Assembly (NCBI GenBank): GCA_964412375.1
Contig: CAYPOD010000006.1
Coordinates: 62,001 to 126,000, forward strand
Direction: 5' to 3'
DNA from: CADEDV01 sp964412375
GTDB taxonomy: Bacteria; Bacteroidota; Bacteroidia; Chitinophagales; Chitinophagaceae
Length of the DNA stretch: 64,000 bases
Shown: positions 43,400 through 52,290 of the stretch, piece after piece
Layout of the letters: each line of letters starts with the position of its first letter
How positions within the stretch are numbered: the first letter of the stretch is position 1
Notes under the pieces: generated by a model
The model's database searches: none
Seen by the model: the letters and a program-made list of their open reading frames with translations, nothing else
What the model was told of the DNA's origin: nothing
Made by a program: the position numbers and the translations under genes

Positions 43400-43849
43400 A
43401 TGAAAGCAATCTTTTTCAACAGCAGGGCCGCTTTTTTATTCCTGCTGGCAGAAACAGGTTTCATCTTCAGCAGCTTCAGCAAAGCCGGCGGTGAAGGATT
43501 TGAAATCTTTGTCGACAACAAAGTAGTGATGCAACGATTCGGCCAGCAGCTAAATACGGTGCAGCAACTGTTGCCTGAACAATATAGTAATGCCAGCAAA
43601 CTCACCATCCGTTATCACCACTGTGGCAAAGCCGGTAAGAACAGGGTGATTGTTGTGAAAGACGATCAAAACAATATTTTGCGACAATGGCGGTTCAGAG
43701 ATGCACAGGAAGCTATAGGCGACATGAGTTGCCATGTGCAAGACATCATAGCTTTGAAAAAAAGCAGCAAAGCAAAGACCGTATCACTGGTGTACACCTC
43801 TTCCGAATTACCCAACGGTCGCACATTGGTCAATGTTTCGCTGCCATAA
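43400..43849 (+). CDS. Hypothetical exported protein (149 aa)
   Basis: An N-terminal hydrophobic segment (FLFLLAETGFIFSSFSKAGG) suggests export. The rest is a compact mixed fold with two cysteines (HHCGKAG and MSCHVQD) that could pair. It ends in a beta-rich SLVYTSSELPNGRTLVNVSLP tail. I recognise no family. Start taken as ATG 43400; an earlier non-ATG start would lack a signal. A terminator follows. Confidence 0.65.
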   Translation: MKAIFFNSRAAFLFLLAETGFIFSSFSKAGGEGFEIFVDNKVVMQRFGQQLNTVQQLLPEQYSNASKLTIRYHHCGKAGKNRVIVVKDDQNNILRQWRFRDAQEAIGDMSCHVQDIIALKKSSKAKTVSLVYTSSELPNGRTLVNVSLP

Positions 43850-43887
43850 AAAATATCACCATGCCATAGAAGTATAGCCCTTTTTGT

Positions 43888-43916
43888 AAAAGGCGTTTCC
43901 ACCGGAAGCGTCTTTT
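43888..43916. terminator. Bidirectional terminator
   Basis: A 13-bp stem (43888-43900 with 43904-43916, two G-T pairs) with AAAA and TTTT ends lies between two convergent genes and can act on both strands. Confidence 0.8.
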
Positions 43917-44343
43917 ATTTTACCAGCAGCTTATGAAATTTTTGCAGTTCGCTGATTTCGGCCGCCTGCAGCACTTCATTGTTATCATATTTTGATTTCA
44001 GAAACAAAACTCTTTTGTGCTGCGGGAACTTTTGCAATATTTCGTCCAGCATCTTTCCGGTTTCTTCATCTTTTTTATAGAGGGGTTCATTGGCCGGGAG
44101 GGCAGAACGGCTTTTCTCATGCTTCTTTAGAATGATAGCCTCCAGGGTTGCCAGCTTTGCGGCGGGTATCGTTACTATCCTCGAAGCTTTGCCATGTAAC
44201 CCCTGCAATTGCTTTTTGCTGAGTCCGCCCCTTTCCTGGTATTGCTGCATCAGGCTTTGTACAAATGTATCTGATGGCCGGACATCCAGCACTGCCTGCA
44301 GCACCTGCATTATAATATCCACTTCCGGGTCTATCCTTCGCAT
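43915..44343 (-). CDS. Conserved hypothetical protein (142 aa)
   Basis: A soluble, helix-rich, lysine-rich protein. The segment RGGLSKKQLQGLHGKASRI followed by IPAAKLATLEAIILKKHEKSR looks like a small conserved Chitinophagaceae family. No catalytic motif. I prefer ATG 44343 (MRRIDPEVD) to the one at 44379 because the latter overlaps the promoter region of the divergent amidase. Function unknown. Confidence 0.65.
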   Translation of the reverse strand: MRRIDPEVDIIMQVLQAVLDVRPSDTFVQSLMQQYQERGGLSKKQLQGLHGKASRIVTIPAAKLATLEAIILKKHEKSRSALPANEPLYKKDEETGKMLDEILQKFPQHKRVLFLKSKYDNNEVLQAAEISELQKFHKLLVK

Positions 44344-44412
44344 AAAAAAATTCAAAGTATGAAAATACTGCATCGGCAAAACCTGTTTATGAAAATTTTT
44401 TACCTTGTAAGC

Positions 44413-45027
44413 ATGAAAAAACCGTTAATCACCCTTGTTGTTGCAGGTATCGTCTTGCTAATTTTTTCCTGTGCCGGTAGTAAAAAAGCAGTATCCGTTA
44501 CTGAAATGATCATCCAGCCCCGCACCACCTGGAATGCTGCCGAACCGCGGCCTTACAAACAACATGTACCTGTAAGAATAACCATCCACCATGAAGGCAC
44601 CCGGCTGGAAATGAAGGACGATGCGGCAAGAAAGATCATGAACATTCAGAAATGGGGCATGGGGCCCGACCGCAACTGGGTGGATATTCCCTATCATTTT
44701 CTCATTGCCCCCGATGGAACGGTTTATGAAGGAAGAAATGTGTACACCGTAGGAGAAACCGCCACTGAATATGACCCTACCGGCCACCTGCTCTTTAATT
44801 GCCTGGGCAACCTGGAGCAGCAGGAAATGCCGGCGCAACAACTTGCATCACTTATCCGCATGATCGCTTATAGTTGTAAAAAGTATAACCTGCCCCTTGA
44901 AACCCTCGCTTCACACAGGGATTATTCCACGCAAACCAACTGCCCCGGTAAGAATCTTTACCAGTATCTTGAAAATGGTTATATCAAAGCCGAAGTGAAA
45001 AAATTACTTACCGGAAAAAAACGGTAA
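44413..45027 (+). CDS. N-acetylmuramoyl-L-alanine amidase (PGRP / amidase_2 type), lipoprotein
   Basis: A 204-residue lipoprotein (lipobox LIFSC after ATG 44413) with a PGRP domain. Zinc ligands and catalytic residues are visible: RITIHHEGT (first His), IPYHFLIAPDGTVYEGR (Tyr and GxIYEGR-like motif), and SHRDYSTQTNCPGKNL (second His and Cys). It cleaves the amide bond between muramic acid and the stem peptide, probably in cell-wall recycling or remodelling. Confidence 0.92.
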   Translation: MKKPLITLVVAGIVLLIFSCAGSKKAVSVTEMIIQPRTTWNAAEPRPYKQHVPVRITIHHEGTRLEMKDDAARKIMNIQKWGMGPDRNWVDIPYHFLIAPDGTVYEGRNVYTVGETATEYDPTGHLLFNCLGNLEQQEMPAQQLASLIRMIAYSCKKYNLPLETLASHRDYSTQTNCPGKNLYQYLENGYIKAEVKKLLTGKKR

Positions 45028-45174
45028 CCAGGTATATGCAGTAAAAGTTATACCTTCATCAGGCGTTCAACTTTCTCTCTTATCAATCCGTCACCATTCG
45101 CATCCCTTTCTTTGATCCTGTGCAGCACAGATTTTAGCAAAGCCACTTTATTCTTTCACAATAAAACATTTGCT

Positions 45175-46008
45175 ATGAAATCAAAACTTTTGGCGCTGGC
45201 TATCCTGGTTTGCCTCTCTTTTACCGCAGAGTCACAATACACTCCCCTGCCCCATCTTGATCAACAGGAATATGATCAGTTTATTGCAATGCTGAGAACG
45301 CAAGCGGCAGAGCAGCAACTCCCAGAACTGAACAAGATTGCAGACAAAATGGATTATGATGAAGCAAGACGGTTTATGCTTAACCCGCATCTTTTCGCTG
45401 ATAAATTAAAAAAGGAACATGCTGCAGATGATGATAAGCCCTCTCTGGATGCATTTCGCACCGGGCTGGTGGTCAACTTCTTCCTCAGCTATATTTCTAA
45501 TCTCGATAACAATGCAAAAGCAGCTGTACAATTCGGCTATGCTCTGGGAATGTATGCCATGCTGGAAGTAGCTAAGGTCTATTTGCTGGCAGAACTATTG
45601 TACATGTACCGCCCCGCAGGAATTGAATTTGGCTCTTCTTCAGAAACGCTGATCAAAGTCAGTTATATCGGGCTTATAACCAGTATGCTTTATGCTCTTC
45701 CTGCACAAAACGTAAAATGGTATCTCGGTCTTGGACCGGTACTTTCTTTCGGACTGGCAGGCAGGGAGAAGAACACATTTGGCAACCAGACCAACGAGGA
45801 AGATCTTGAATTTGGTGAAGATGGATTGAACAGGTTACAGTTTGGTATATGTTTCCGGGTAGGTCTTATGCTTGCCAATTCCATGATGCTGCATGCAGGC
45901 TATAACCTGGTATTGTCAAAACTGTTTCACAACTCAGACTGGAGATTGAACTCTTTCATATTCGGAGTGCTGATACCATTTTCCATATTCAGTAGTACTG
46001 CTGAGTAG
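45175..46008 (+). CDS. Hypothetical exported protein, probably outer-membrane barrel
   Basis: A 277-residue protein with a cleavable signal peptide (FTAESQ end), an N-terminal helical part rich in charged residues (about 25-90), and a C-terminal part of alternating amphipathic strands (VKWYLGLGPVLSFGLAG, LQFGICFRVGLMLANSMMLHAGYNL) ending in FSIF-type residues, a pattern of small outer-membrane barrels. No known family recognised. Confidence 0.65.
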   Translation: MKSKLLALAILVCLSFTAESQYTPLPHLDQQEYDQFIAMLRTQAAEQQLPELNKIADKMDYDEARRFMLNPHLFADKLKKEHAADDDKPSLDAFRTGLVVNFFLSYISNLDNNAKAAVQFGYALGMYAMLEVAKVYLLAELLYMYRPAGIEFGSSSETLIKVSYIGLITSMLYALPAQNVKWYLGLGPVLSFGLAGREKNTFGNQTNEEDLEFGEDGLNRLQFGICFRVGLMLANSMMLHAGYNLVLSKLFHNSDWRLNSFIFGVLIPFSIFSSTAE

Positions 46009-46057
46009 AACGATATTTCTTCGCCGGCATACAATCAGTTTTTGTTTGTCGGTTTAT

Positions 46058-46915
46058 TTATCGCTTAACAGGAAATGATTCTCCTGCCAGGTAGATAGCC
46101 AGTTTAATATCCGAGGCGGCAAAGGCCTGGTCAATGCCGGTGTGAATATTTTTTGCATCGGCATAGACGATCACCTGGCTATCTCCTGCCACTGTGGCTT
46201 TGCCGTTTTTTACAATGATAGCGGTTGACTCATCAATACCGATACATTGAAAACCGGGAAATTCCATCACTGCCGACAACATACGGTTGTGGCGGCTGCG
46301 ATACACAAAGTGCTGATCGATGATCACTGAATCCAGCAACCCCAGCCCTTCCTTGATTTCAATATTGCCTTTTTGTATGATCTTAAATGTAGATGCGTAA
46401 GCAGTATCACGCAGACCATACCCCGTTACCATTTTTTTACTCATCACCGCTGCTCCGGCACTAGAACCTCCCACCAAAGCGCCGTTATAATAAGCTTGTG
46501 TGATCACCTGTTTTACGTTGGTTCCGGCAATGAGTTCCATAAACCGCCCCTGGCTGCCACCACCCAAGTAAATCACTTTTGCTTTTGCCAGTGAATCCAG
46601 TTTGAGCGGATCAGTGATAGCTGCAGAGTCAAACTTCATACAATCTGCCCCTGTCAGCCGTTTAAACGCTTCATTGGAACCACTGAATGCACGGTCACCT
46701 AAACCACTGGCCAGTGTGACTACCGCAATGATGTCGCCTTTTTTCCAACCGGCTGCTTTCAACATCTGCATCCGCAGCGAATCGCTGATGGAACCGCCGC
46801 CAATGATAAACAAGGTTCCCCGGGGCGGGTTCGCTGTTTGTTGTGCAACGGAAATTGAACAACAAACGAAAATTAAAAAGACCAGGGCGGTCAGCCGGGC
46901 AGAACAGGTGCTCAT
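46058..46915 (-). CDS. Cyanophycinase-like peptidase (S51 family), exported
   Basis: A 285-residue protein with signal peptide (ISVAQ end). The S51 nucleophile elbow is GGSSAGAAVMS; IIGGGSISD, LGGGSQGRFMELI and IDQHFVYRSRHNRML match cyanophycinases. The family cleaves the beta-Asp-Arg dipeptide polymer cyanophycin. The signal peptide argues for use of external polymer. No cyanophycin synthetase gene is in the window. ATG 46915 begins a sensible signal peptide. Confidence 0.88.
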   Translation of the reverse strand: MSTCSARLTALVFLIFVCCSISVAQQTANPPRGTLFIIGGGSISDSLRMQMLKAAGWKKGDIIAVVTLASGLGDRAFSGSNEAFKRLTGADCMKFDSAAITDPLKLDSLAKAKVIYLGGGSQGRFMELIAGTNVKQVITQAYYNGALVGGSSAGAAVMSKKMVTGYGLRDTAYASTFKIIQKGNIEIKEGLGLLDSVIIDQHFVYRSRHNRMLSAVMEFPGFQCIGIDESTAIIVKNGKATVAGDSQVIVYADAKNIHTGIDQAFAASDIKLAIYLAGESFPVKR

Positions 46916-47041
46916 GTAAACGTTTTTATGGCAGAAAGATACTGTTCTTTTAGAATTGATAGTGGCCACCCCGGCTAAAGCAATAAAACTTTCATAACTT
47001 AATTGGGAAAATTCCTCATTGTATAACCAAAATGACCTGTT

Positions 47042-47620
47042 ATGAAAAAGTATTTTCTTCTGCTATTCACTGCTATCGGATGTTTCGGGATTGCATGGTC
47101 GCAGGACAAAAGAATAAAAGATGTACCCGGTTCTGTATCGGTTATTGATGCCAAAACATTACTGGAAGTGGGTGTAGATGTTCACAGTGCAATAGGTAAT
47201 CTTAAAGATCTATATGGTGCCGGCGTGGGTGTTAATGTTGGCATCAAAAGGCAATTCAACAGTAATGTGGCAGGTATAATCAGGGGAGGTTACACCAACC
47301 TTTTTGGAAAAGAAATACCTGGTCCTTCTTCGGATAATTATCCCAATAAAAGCCTGATCAGGGCACTTTCAGAAATAGAAGTTGTCAGTGGACCCCGGGA
47401 GGCTTTGTTTGGCCGAGGCACCGGTGGCGTGGTATTTGCCAAAACAAAATCATCTGAAACCAATACTTCCTTCATGTATGGCGCCACCGGGGGTTATCGC
47501 TTTCTTATGAAGGATAAATTCTTTTTGTACACTGGACTCAGCTATCACAATTTCGGGTTCAATGAAGAGCGGTATGGATACCTGAGCATCCGGGTCTTTA
47601 TCAACACACCGATTGATTAA
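47042..47620 (+). CDS. Hypothetical exported barrel-like protein (192 aa)
   Basis: Signal peptide ends IAWSQ. The remainder alternates short strands and turns (IGNLKDLYGAGVGVNVGIKR, FNSNVAGIIRGGY, MYGATGGYRFLM, FFLYTGLSYHNFGF) and looks like a small outer-membrane beta-barrel of the porin-like family. Function unknown. Confidence 0.65.
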   Translation: MKKYFLLLFTAIGCFGIAWSQDKRIKDVPGSVSVIDAKTLLEVGVDVHSAIGNLKDLYGAGVGVNVGIKRQFNSNVAGIIRGGYTNLFGKEIPGPSSDNYPNKSLIRALSEIEVVSGPREALFGRGTGGVVFAKTKSSETNTSFMYGATGGYRFLMKDKFFLYTGLSYHNFGFNEERYGYLSIRVFINTPID

Positions 47621-47661
47621 TTATCGAAACCGGGCAATTTTTCCAATGAAACGGCAGGCAT

Positions 47662-47907
47662 TTACCCTGTCCTGTCAATCTTTTTGCCGCCCATATAGCC
47701 GGCTGCAGCACCTAGCAAGAGGCCGATGATCATCCCGGTAATGGCTCCGGATGTAGCGATATACCCAATGGCAAAACCCAGCACAGCCCCTGTAACAAGG
47801 AATGCCCTTGTTCCCGTGCTTTTGGCTTTTTCACCCGCAGCCTGCCGGTTTTGTTTGTACTGCTGTACATGAGATTTGTGCTTTTTCCGATGATGTGACC
47901 GGGCCAT
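47662..47907 (-). CDS. Small glycine-zipper membrane protein (81 aa)
   Basis: A basic, histidine-rich N terminus (MARSHHRKKHKSH) followed by two hydrophobic segments with GxxxG spacing (GAVLGFAIGYIA, GMIIGLLLGAAAGYMGG). The glycine-zipper arrangement suggests membrane insertion and self-association. No assigned role. Divergent from the histone-like gene. Confidence 0.65.
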   Translation of the reverse strand: MARSHHRKKHKSHVQQYKQNRQAAGEKAKSTGTRAFLVTGAVLGFAIGYIATSGAITGMIIGLLLGAAAGYMGGKKIDRTG

Positions 47908-47943
47908 TTTTTATTTAAAAGATAGGCAAAAATCCTGAACTCA

Positions 47944-47968
47944 TTTCCCTAGGGACTCCCTAGGGAAA
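47944..47968. promoter_or_regulatory. 25-bp perfect palindrome between divergent genes
   Basis: Two copies of the 10-bp palindrome TCCCTAGGGA separated by one C, with TT and AA outside, form a single 25-bp perfect inverted repeat. It lies 37 bp before the glycine-zipper gene and about 50-75 bp upstream of the -7 element of the histone-like gene. It resembles a repressor operator; no protein can be named. Confidence 0.55.
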
Positions 47969-47998
47969 ACCTGTTGGCACTTTGTTGAAAAGAAAGAG

Positions 47999-48027
47999 TT
48001 GGAGTGAACTAAAAAAATCTATATTTG
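47999..48027 (+). promoter_or_regulatory. Promoter of the histone-like SWIB gene
   Basis: TTG at 47999-48001, 18 bp spacer, and TATATTTG (exact TAnnTTTG) at 48020-48027, 45 bp before the ATG. Spacing is close to the Bacteroidota consensus of about 19. Confidence 0.6.
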
Positions 48028-48072
48028 GCAGTGGTAATACAGATACCCATTAACATTCTAAATTAAAAACAC

Positions 48073-48450
48073 ATGGCAACTAAAAAAGCAAAGAAGCCTG
48101 CAAAGAAAGCAGCAAAAAAACCAGCCGCTAAGAAACCAGCAAAGAAAGCAGCAAAAAAACCGGCTGCTAAGAAAAAACCGGCAAAGAAAAAATCAGCCCG
48201 CAAACCCAATGCTGCTTTCATGAAAGCTCTCACACCCAGTCCAGCACTGGCAGGAGTGATTGGCAACAAAGCGGTTCCCCGCACAGAAGCAGTGAAAAAA
48301 ATATGGGCTTACATCAAAGCCAACAAACTGCAGGACAGCAAAAACAAACGCAATGTGAACACAGATGCCAAACTGAAACCTGTATTTGGCAACAAAGGCC
48401 AGGTGACCATGTTCGAGATCGCAAAATATCTCAGCAAACACCTCAGCTAA
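48073..48450 (+). CDS. Histone H1-like protein with SWIB/MDM2 domain
   Basis: A 125-residue basic protein. Residues 1-45 are a Lys/Ala/Pro tail of repeating AKKPAKKAAKKPAAK-type units, like the C-terminal tail of histone H1. Residues 48-125 are a complete SWIB domain (AFMKALTPSPALAGVIGNKAVPR, KIWAYIKANKLQD, KLKPVFGNKGQVTMFEIAKYLSKHL). It is probably an abundant nucleoid-associated protein. SWIB domains are otherwise known from eukaryotic chromatin complexes, Chlamydiae and some other bacteria. Strong promoter and terminator surround it. Confidence 0.92.
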   Translation: MATKKAKKPAKKAAKKPAAKKPAKKAAKKPAAKKKPAKKKSARKPNAAFMKALTPSPALAGVIGNKAVPRTEAVKKIWAYIKANKLQDSKNKRNVNTDAKLKPVFGNKGQVTMFEIAKYLSKHLS

Positions 48451-48468
48451 ATAAGTTGTTTCTCATGC

Positions 48469-48498
48469 AAAAGGCTGTCTGTACAAGGCAGCCTTTTT
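48469..48498 (+). terminator. Intrinsic terminator after the SWIB gene
   Basis: Stem AAAAGGCTG / CAGCCTTTT (48469-48477 with 48489-48497) followed by T residues, 19 bp after the stop. Confidence 0.85.
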
Positions 48499-48506
48499 TA
48501 ATTTAT

Positions 48507-48555
48507 AGCTGTTAGTGATTAGCAATGGATAATGGGCAATAAGAAATAGATAATT
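48507..48555 (+). repeat. Degenerate heptamer tandem repeat
   Basis: Seven consecutive 7-bp units (AGCTGTT, AGTGATT, AGCAATG, GATAATG, GGCAATA, AGAAATA, GATAATT). The unit GGCAATA also occurs in the heptamer block inside trpG. Confidence 0.6.
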
Positions 48556-48574
48556 CCTTAATAAATTATAAACT

Positions 48575-49075
48575 TCAAATACACAACTCCCTTATCAGTT
48601 CTGCATACTTTGGATAAGCAGCCGAAAGGGTATCGGCATCGGCGAGTTGAAAATCAGAAAATTCAAACCCAGGTGCCACTGTGCAGCCGGTGAAAGAAAA
48701 AGCGCTGCCCGGTGAGGGACGGCTCGCAAACCAATGATTGGCCGGCACAACATAATGAAACAACTGTCCTTTCTTCACATCACTACCCAGTTCAATAGTG
48801 GTGAGGCTGCCATCTTCCTCCAGAATAAACACCTGCATAGGATCGCCGGCGTAGAAATGCCAGGCTTCATCGCTTTGTATTTTATGAAAGGCTGAAAACT
48901 CCCCTTTCTCCAGTAAAAAATAAATGAAAGTGCAAAAAACTCTGCTGCTGCCATAGCGGGAAGGCAGCGCCAATGAACCAATTGATTCTTTGCTGCGATA
49001 GGTTTCCTTATACCATCCCCCCTCGGGGTGGGGTTGCAGGTTATAATGGTCAATGATTTGCCGGGGCGTTAGCAT
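48575..49075 (-). CDS. Cupin-5 / DUF985 family protein
   Basis: A protein of about 166 residues with a cupin fold: TPRQIIDHYNLQPHPEGGWYKETYRS is the family opening, FHKIQSDEAWHFYAGDP carries the metal-binding-like His/Glu, and FSFTGCTVAPGFEFSDFQLA closes it. Enzymatic role unknown. Two further in-frame ATG codons lie just upstream (49081, 49093); I use the one nearest to the conserved start. Confidence 0.85.
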   Translation of the reverse strand: MLTPRQIIDHYNLQPHPEGGWYKETYRSKESIGSLALPSRYGSSRVFCTFIYFLLEKGEFSAFHKIQSDEAWHFYAGDPMQVFILEEDGSLTTIELGSDVKKGQLFHYVVPANHWFASRPSPGSAFSFTGCTVAPGFEFSDFQLADADTLSAAYPKYAELIRELCI

Positions 49076-49093
49076 AGGCATAACTGTTGGCAA

Positions 49094-49452
49094 GAGAAAG
49101 GTAGGAATTAAATAGGGAAAATCATACGTGGAGACTCAATTAATTCACATCGTCATTTAGAAGATCTGTCAGCAAGGCAATCTACCATGTCACTGGTATT
49201 ACCCTGCCGAAAACGGAGTGAAAAGATTATTCAAAACCGGAAACTTCGGACAGCGGGGACAAGGGATGGTATTAACAGCAAAATGCGCATCTCAAAATGA
49301 AAAGACAGCAGCAATGATAATTTCATTTTGCAACCCTGTTGAACGGATGGAGGATGCCCTTGCAGCATAACTGTCCCGAATATAAAACCGTCTTGCGAAA
49401 ACGAATAGCCCAGCCATTATTTAGCAGGACTATTCAATAACAGGGTGTAAGT
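49094..49452. other. Intergenic region without a recognised gene (359 bp)
   Basis: Lies between the divergent cupin upstream side and the end of the S9 peptidase gene. I see no RNA gene, repeat or long frame. One plus-strand frame of 37 codons (start near 49189) has no family features and is not called. Confidence 0.6.
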
Positions 49453-51909
49453 TTAAAACGCTTTCGGTTTTTCTTTCACCTCCATGTCCTTTGGCGGGTT
49501 CTTCACAAATTTCTCTATCCACTCAAACTGCTCGGCAAGTGTGTGCATAATATTTTCACGACCTGCATAACCATGACTTTCATAGGGCAGGCTGATATAG
49601 CGGGCTGTGCCGCCATGACCTTTGATGGCATTGAACATCCGTTCACTTTGTATCGGATAGGTGCCTGTGTTATTATCCATATCACCATGAATAAGCAGTA
49701 TAGGAGTTTTGATCTTGTCGGCATGCATGAAAGGACTCATGCCATTATATAATTCTGGCGCCTGCCAGTAGGTTCTGTCCTCATTCTGAAAACCAAAAGG
49801 TGTCAGCGTTCTGTTATATGCACCGCTGCGGGCAATACCTGCTTTGAAAAGATTGGTATGTGCCAGCAGGTTGGCGGTCATAAAGGCGCCATAACTGTGA
49901 CCACCCACCGCCACCCGGTTCCTGTCACCTACTCCCATCTCTGCTAATTTATTGATTGCAGCTTCGGCATTCATTTTTAATTGTTCTACAAAATTATCAT
50001 TGGGTTTTTTGTCTTTGTCAGTAGCGACGATCGGCATCTCTGCGTTGTTGAGCACCGCATAGCCCTGTGTTACATAATACACCGGCGAGCCCCAGTTTAA
50101 CAGGGTAAATTTATGTTCGCTGCCCCGCACCTGCGCTGCATCGGCAGCGGAATTGTATTCTGCAGGATAAGCCCAGATCAAAACCGGCAATGCACCGTCA
50201 CGGCCTTTTTCATAACCTTTTGGCAGATAGAGATCACCGGTCAGGTTCACACCATCCGCTCTATTATATTTTATTTTTTCTTTGCTGACTCCTTCGAGTT
50301 GCGGGTAAGGATTTTTGAAAAAAGTGATCTGCCTGTCGGCTATGCGCAACTTTAAATTCTTGATCCAGTAATTAGGCATTTCCTTTTCACTTTCTTTTTT
50401 GGTGAGTAACTGCAGTTTATCTGCATCCAGCACCCAGGCCACAAATTCAAAACTGCCTTCGGCACAGCGCCAGATAATTTCCTGCTTTTTACTTTTCAGG
50501 TCAAAAGTGGCCAGGAACGGAAGATCTCCTTTGGGTGAAGCACCCACGGGATTATTCATCAGCAGCTTTGTACCATTGTCAATAGTTTTTAGCACATTGC
50601 GGCCATACTGGTTCTTCATCGTCACCGGCATACCGGGATTGGAATAGGCGTCTGTAGTATTTCGTTCTATTATTTTTTCTATTTCCCCGGTAGAAGGATT
50701 GTAAAGACTGGTTCGGGTCAGTTGTTTGCTGGTAAGTCCTTCGGTGACCAATGCCAGTGTGCCGGAGCCCCATGTTGTGCCACGATAACGCATCTCTGTT
50801 TTGAACAACAATTTGCCTTCACCGGTGAACGGAGCCTGTAATGCATATACGGCATCGTGATGGTCAACTTTTTTTCTTATCAATCCACTGTCAAGCGGCA
50901 AACACCAGGTAATGGTGGCTGGTTCATCATCCCGCCAGTCAAACGAACGTGGAACAAACTGCACATTATCGTAACCGCTTGGCGCCGTTTCAGCAGAAGG
51001 TAGATCGGCCAGTTGCTTCACCAATCTTCCATTCATATCAGCTATCAACACTGTGGAAGGAAATCCGTTGGCTGGCACCAGGTAGGAAAAAGGTTTTTTC
51101 AGGGTACGCAGCAACATATATTTTTTATCGGGTGAAACATTGATGCTGGTATAAATAGCCGGCTGGCCAATCTTTGTTTCCACACCATTTACATTTTTCA
51201 CCAATTGTGATGTAGCATAAAAAGCAAACAACTCTTCATCATAAGGACTTTTGATCATGTCCTGGAAAGTAGGACGTGGTGAAGCCTTGCCATAATTTTC
51301 CTGCACAGCCGGACCTTTGGGCACTGCTGGTTTAGGTGGCGCAGCAGCAGCGGGTTTGATGATGGTGCGGTAGAGCAAGGTATTGTCATCATACCATTGG
51401 TACACACTTCCCATCAGCCCATTCAATGCGGTCTTATTTATCCTGGCAGCTTTTTGAAGGGCAACATCAATCACATAAAGGTCAATGCGGTCACGGGTGG
51501 TATGCAGGAAGGCAATTTTTTTATCGTTGGGGCTCCAGCTTATTGCAGAAGCGGAAAGATTGGCCGGCAGCCCGGAGATCTTGTACTCTTTGCCGGTGGA
51601 GTTATTCTTAAGATAAATATCATTGATAAAATTCTGGCGGCTGGGCCCAAAATTGCCGGGGTTGATGCGGATACCGGCAATCCGCAATTCGGGTCTTGCC
51701 AGTTCTTCTACCGACGGGTAACTGTTGCTTTGTGTGAAGATCATCCATTCGCCTTTATCGTCAATATTGATATTGGGAGTGGGTTTTGCCAGCAGCATAT
51801 CGGAAATGTCTTTGGGTGGTGTTTTGTAAGAAACATCATCCTGTGCTGAAAGAAGGATAGCTGTTGATAACAAAAAGAACAGGCTGAGTAAAAAACGCTG
51901 AGCAGGCAT
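49453..51909 (-). CDS. Secreted S9-family prolyl oligopeptidase-like peptidase
   Basis: An 818-residue exported serine peptidase. Signal peptide ends LLSAQ. An N-terminal beta-propeller (about 45-560) guards the C-terminal alpha/beta hydrolase. Catalytic triad: Ser in GGHSYGAF (near residue 670), Asp in HGDMDNNTGTYPIQSERM and His in PYESHGYAGRE. Closest in pattern to S9C/S9D acylaminoacyl or glutamyl peptidases. Probably degrades peptides in the periplasm. Single gene. Confidence 0.92.
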   Translation of the reverse strand: MPAQRFLLSLFFLLSTAILLSAQDDVSYKTPPKDISDMLLAKPTPNINIDDKGEWMIFTQSNSYPSVEELARPELRIAGIRINPGNFGPSRQNFINDIYLKNNSTGKEYKISGLPANLSASAISWSPNDKKIAFLHTTRDRIDLYVIDVALQKAARINKTALNGLMGSVYQWYDDNTLLYRTIIKPAAAAPPKPAVPKGPAVQENYGKASPRPTFQDMIKSPYDEELFAFYATSQLVKNVNGVETKIGQPAIYTSINVSPDKKYMLLRTLKKPFSYLVPANGFPSTVLIADMNGRLVKQLADLPSAETAPSGYDNVQFVPRSFDWRDDEPATITWCLPLDSGLIRKKVDHHDAVYALQAPFTGEGKLLFKTEMRYRGTTWGSGTLALVTEGLTSKQLTRTSLYNPSTGEIEKIIERNTTDAYSNPGMPVTMKNQYGRNVLKTIDNGTKLLMNNPVGASPKGDLPFLATFDLKSKKQEIIWRCAEGSFEFVAWVLDADKLQLLTKKESEKEMPNYWIKNLKLRIADRQITFFKNPYPQLEGVSKEKIKYNRADGVNLTGDLYLPKGYEKGRDGALPVLIWAYPAEYNSAADAAQVRGSEHKFTLLNWGSPVYYVTQGYAVLNNAEMPIVATDKDKKPNDNFVEQLKMNAEAAINKLAEMGVGDRNRVAVGGHSYGAFMTANLLAHTNLFKAGIARSGAYNRTLTPFGFQNEDRTYWQAPELYNGMSPFMHADKIKTPILLIHGDMDNNTGTYPIQSERMFNAIKGHGGTARYISLPYESHGYAGRENIMHTLAEQFEWIEKFVKNPPKDMEVKEKPKAF

Positions 51910-52000
51910 ATGATTAGATTTTGGACAGGTAAGGTAAGACAGAAACAGTTGCTGCGTATGCCGCCGGTAAAAAATACCTGTATGAGCATTTTATTTAATG

Positions 52001-52285
52001 CTATTGAAACAACACATCAGCCAGGTCCGGTTTTTTCTTAAACACGGAATTGGCAAAAGGACAAAGCGGGATGATTTTGATATTATGCGTCCGGGCATAT
52101 TCCACTGCGGTATTAACCAGCTGGTAGCCCACATTTTGCCCTTTCAGTTCTTCACTTACTTCCGTGTGCTCGATGATCATTTTATTTGGTGACGGCATGG
52201 TATAGACCATTTCGGCAAGAATGGCATCATCGCCCTGCACATAAAACATTCCTTTTGAGCCCACCTGTTTGTGTTGTATCAGCAT
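52001..52285 (-). CDS. GCN5-related small N-acetyltransferase (YjdJ type)
   Basis: A 94-residue minimal GNAT domain. MPSPNKMIIEHTEVSEELKGQNVGYQLVNTAVEYARTHNIKIIPLCPFANSVFKKKPD is the core, with KGQNVGYQLV as the acetyl-CoA loop. Proteins of this short type are widespread; substrate unknown. ATG 52285 is used, because the upstream ATG (52315) lies inside the preceding gene. Confidence 0.88.
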   Translation of the reverse strand: MLIQHKQVGSKGMFYVQGDDAILAEMVYTMPSPNKMIIEHTEVSEELKGQNVGYQLVNTAVEYARTHNIKIIPLCPFANSVFKKKPDLADVLFQ

Positions 52286-52290
52286 AGCAA

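Noticed and set aside
49189..49302. A 37-codon plus-strand frame between the cupin and S9 genes
   Set aside because: Short, basic, without a promoter, conserved motif or neighbour support.
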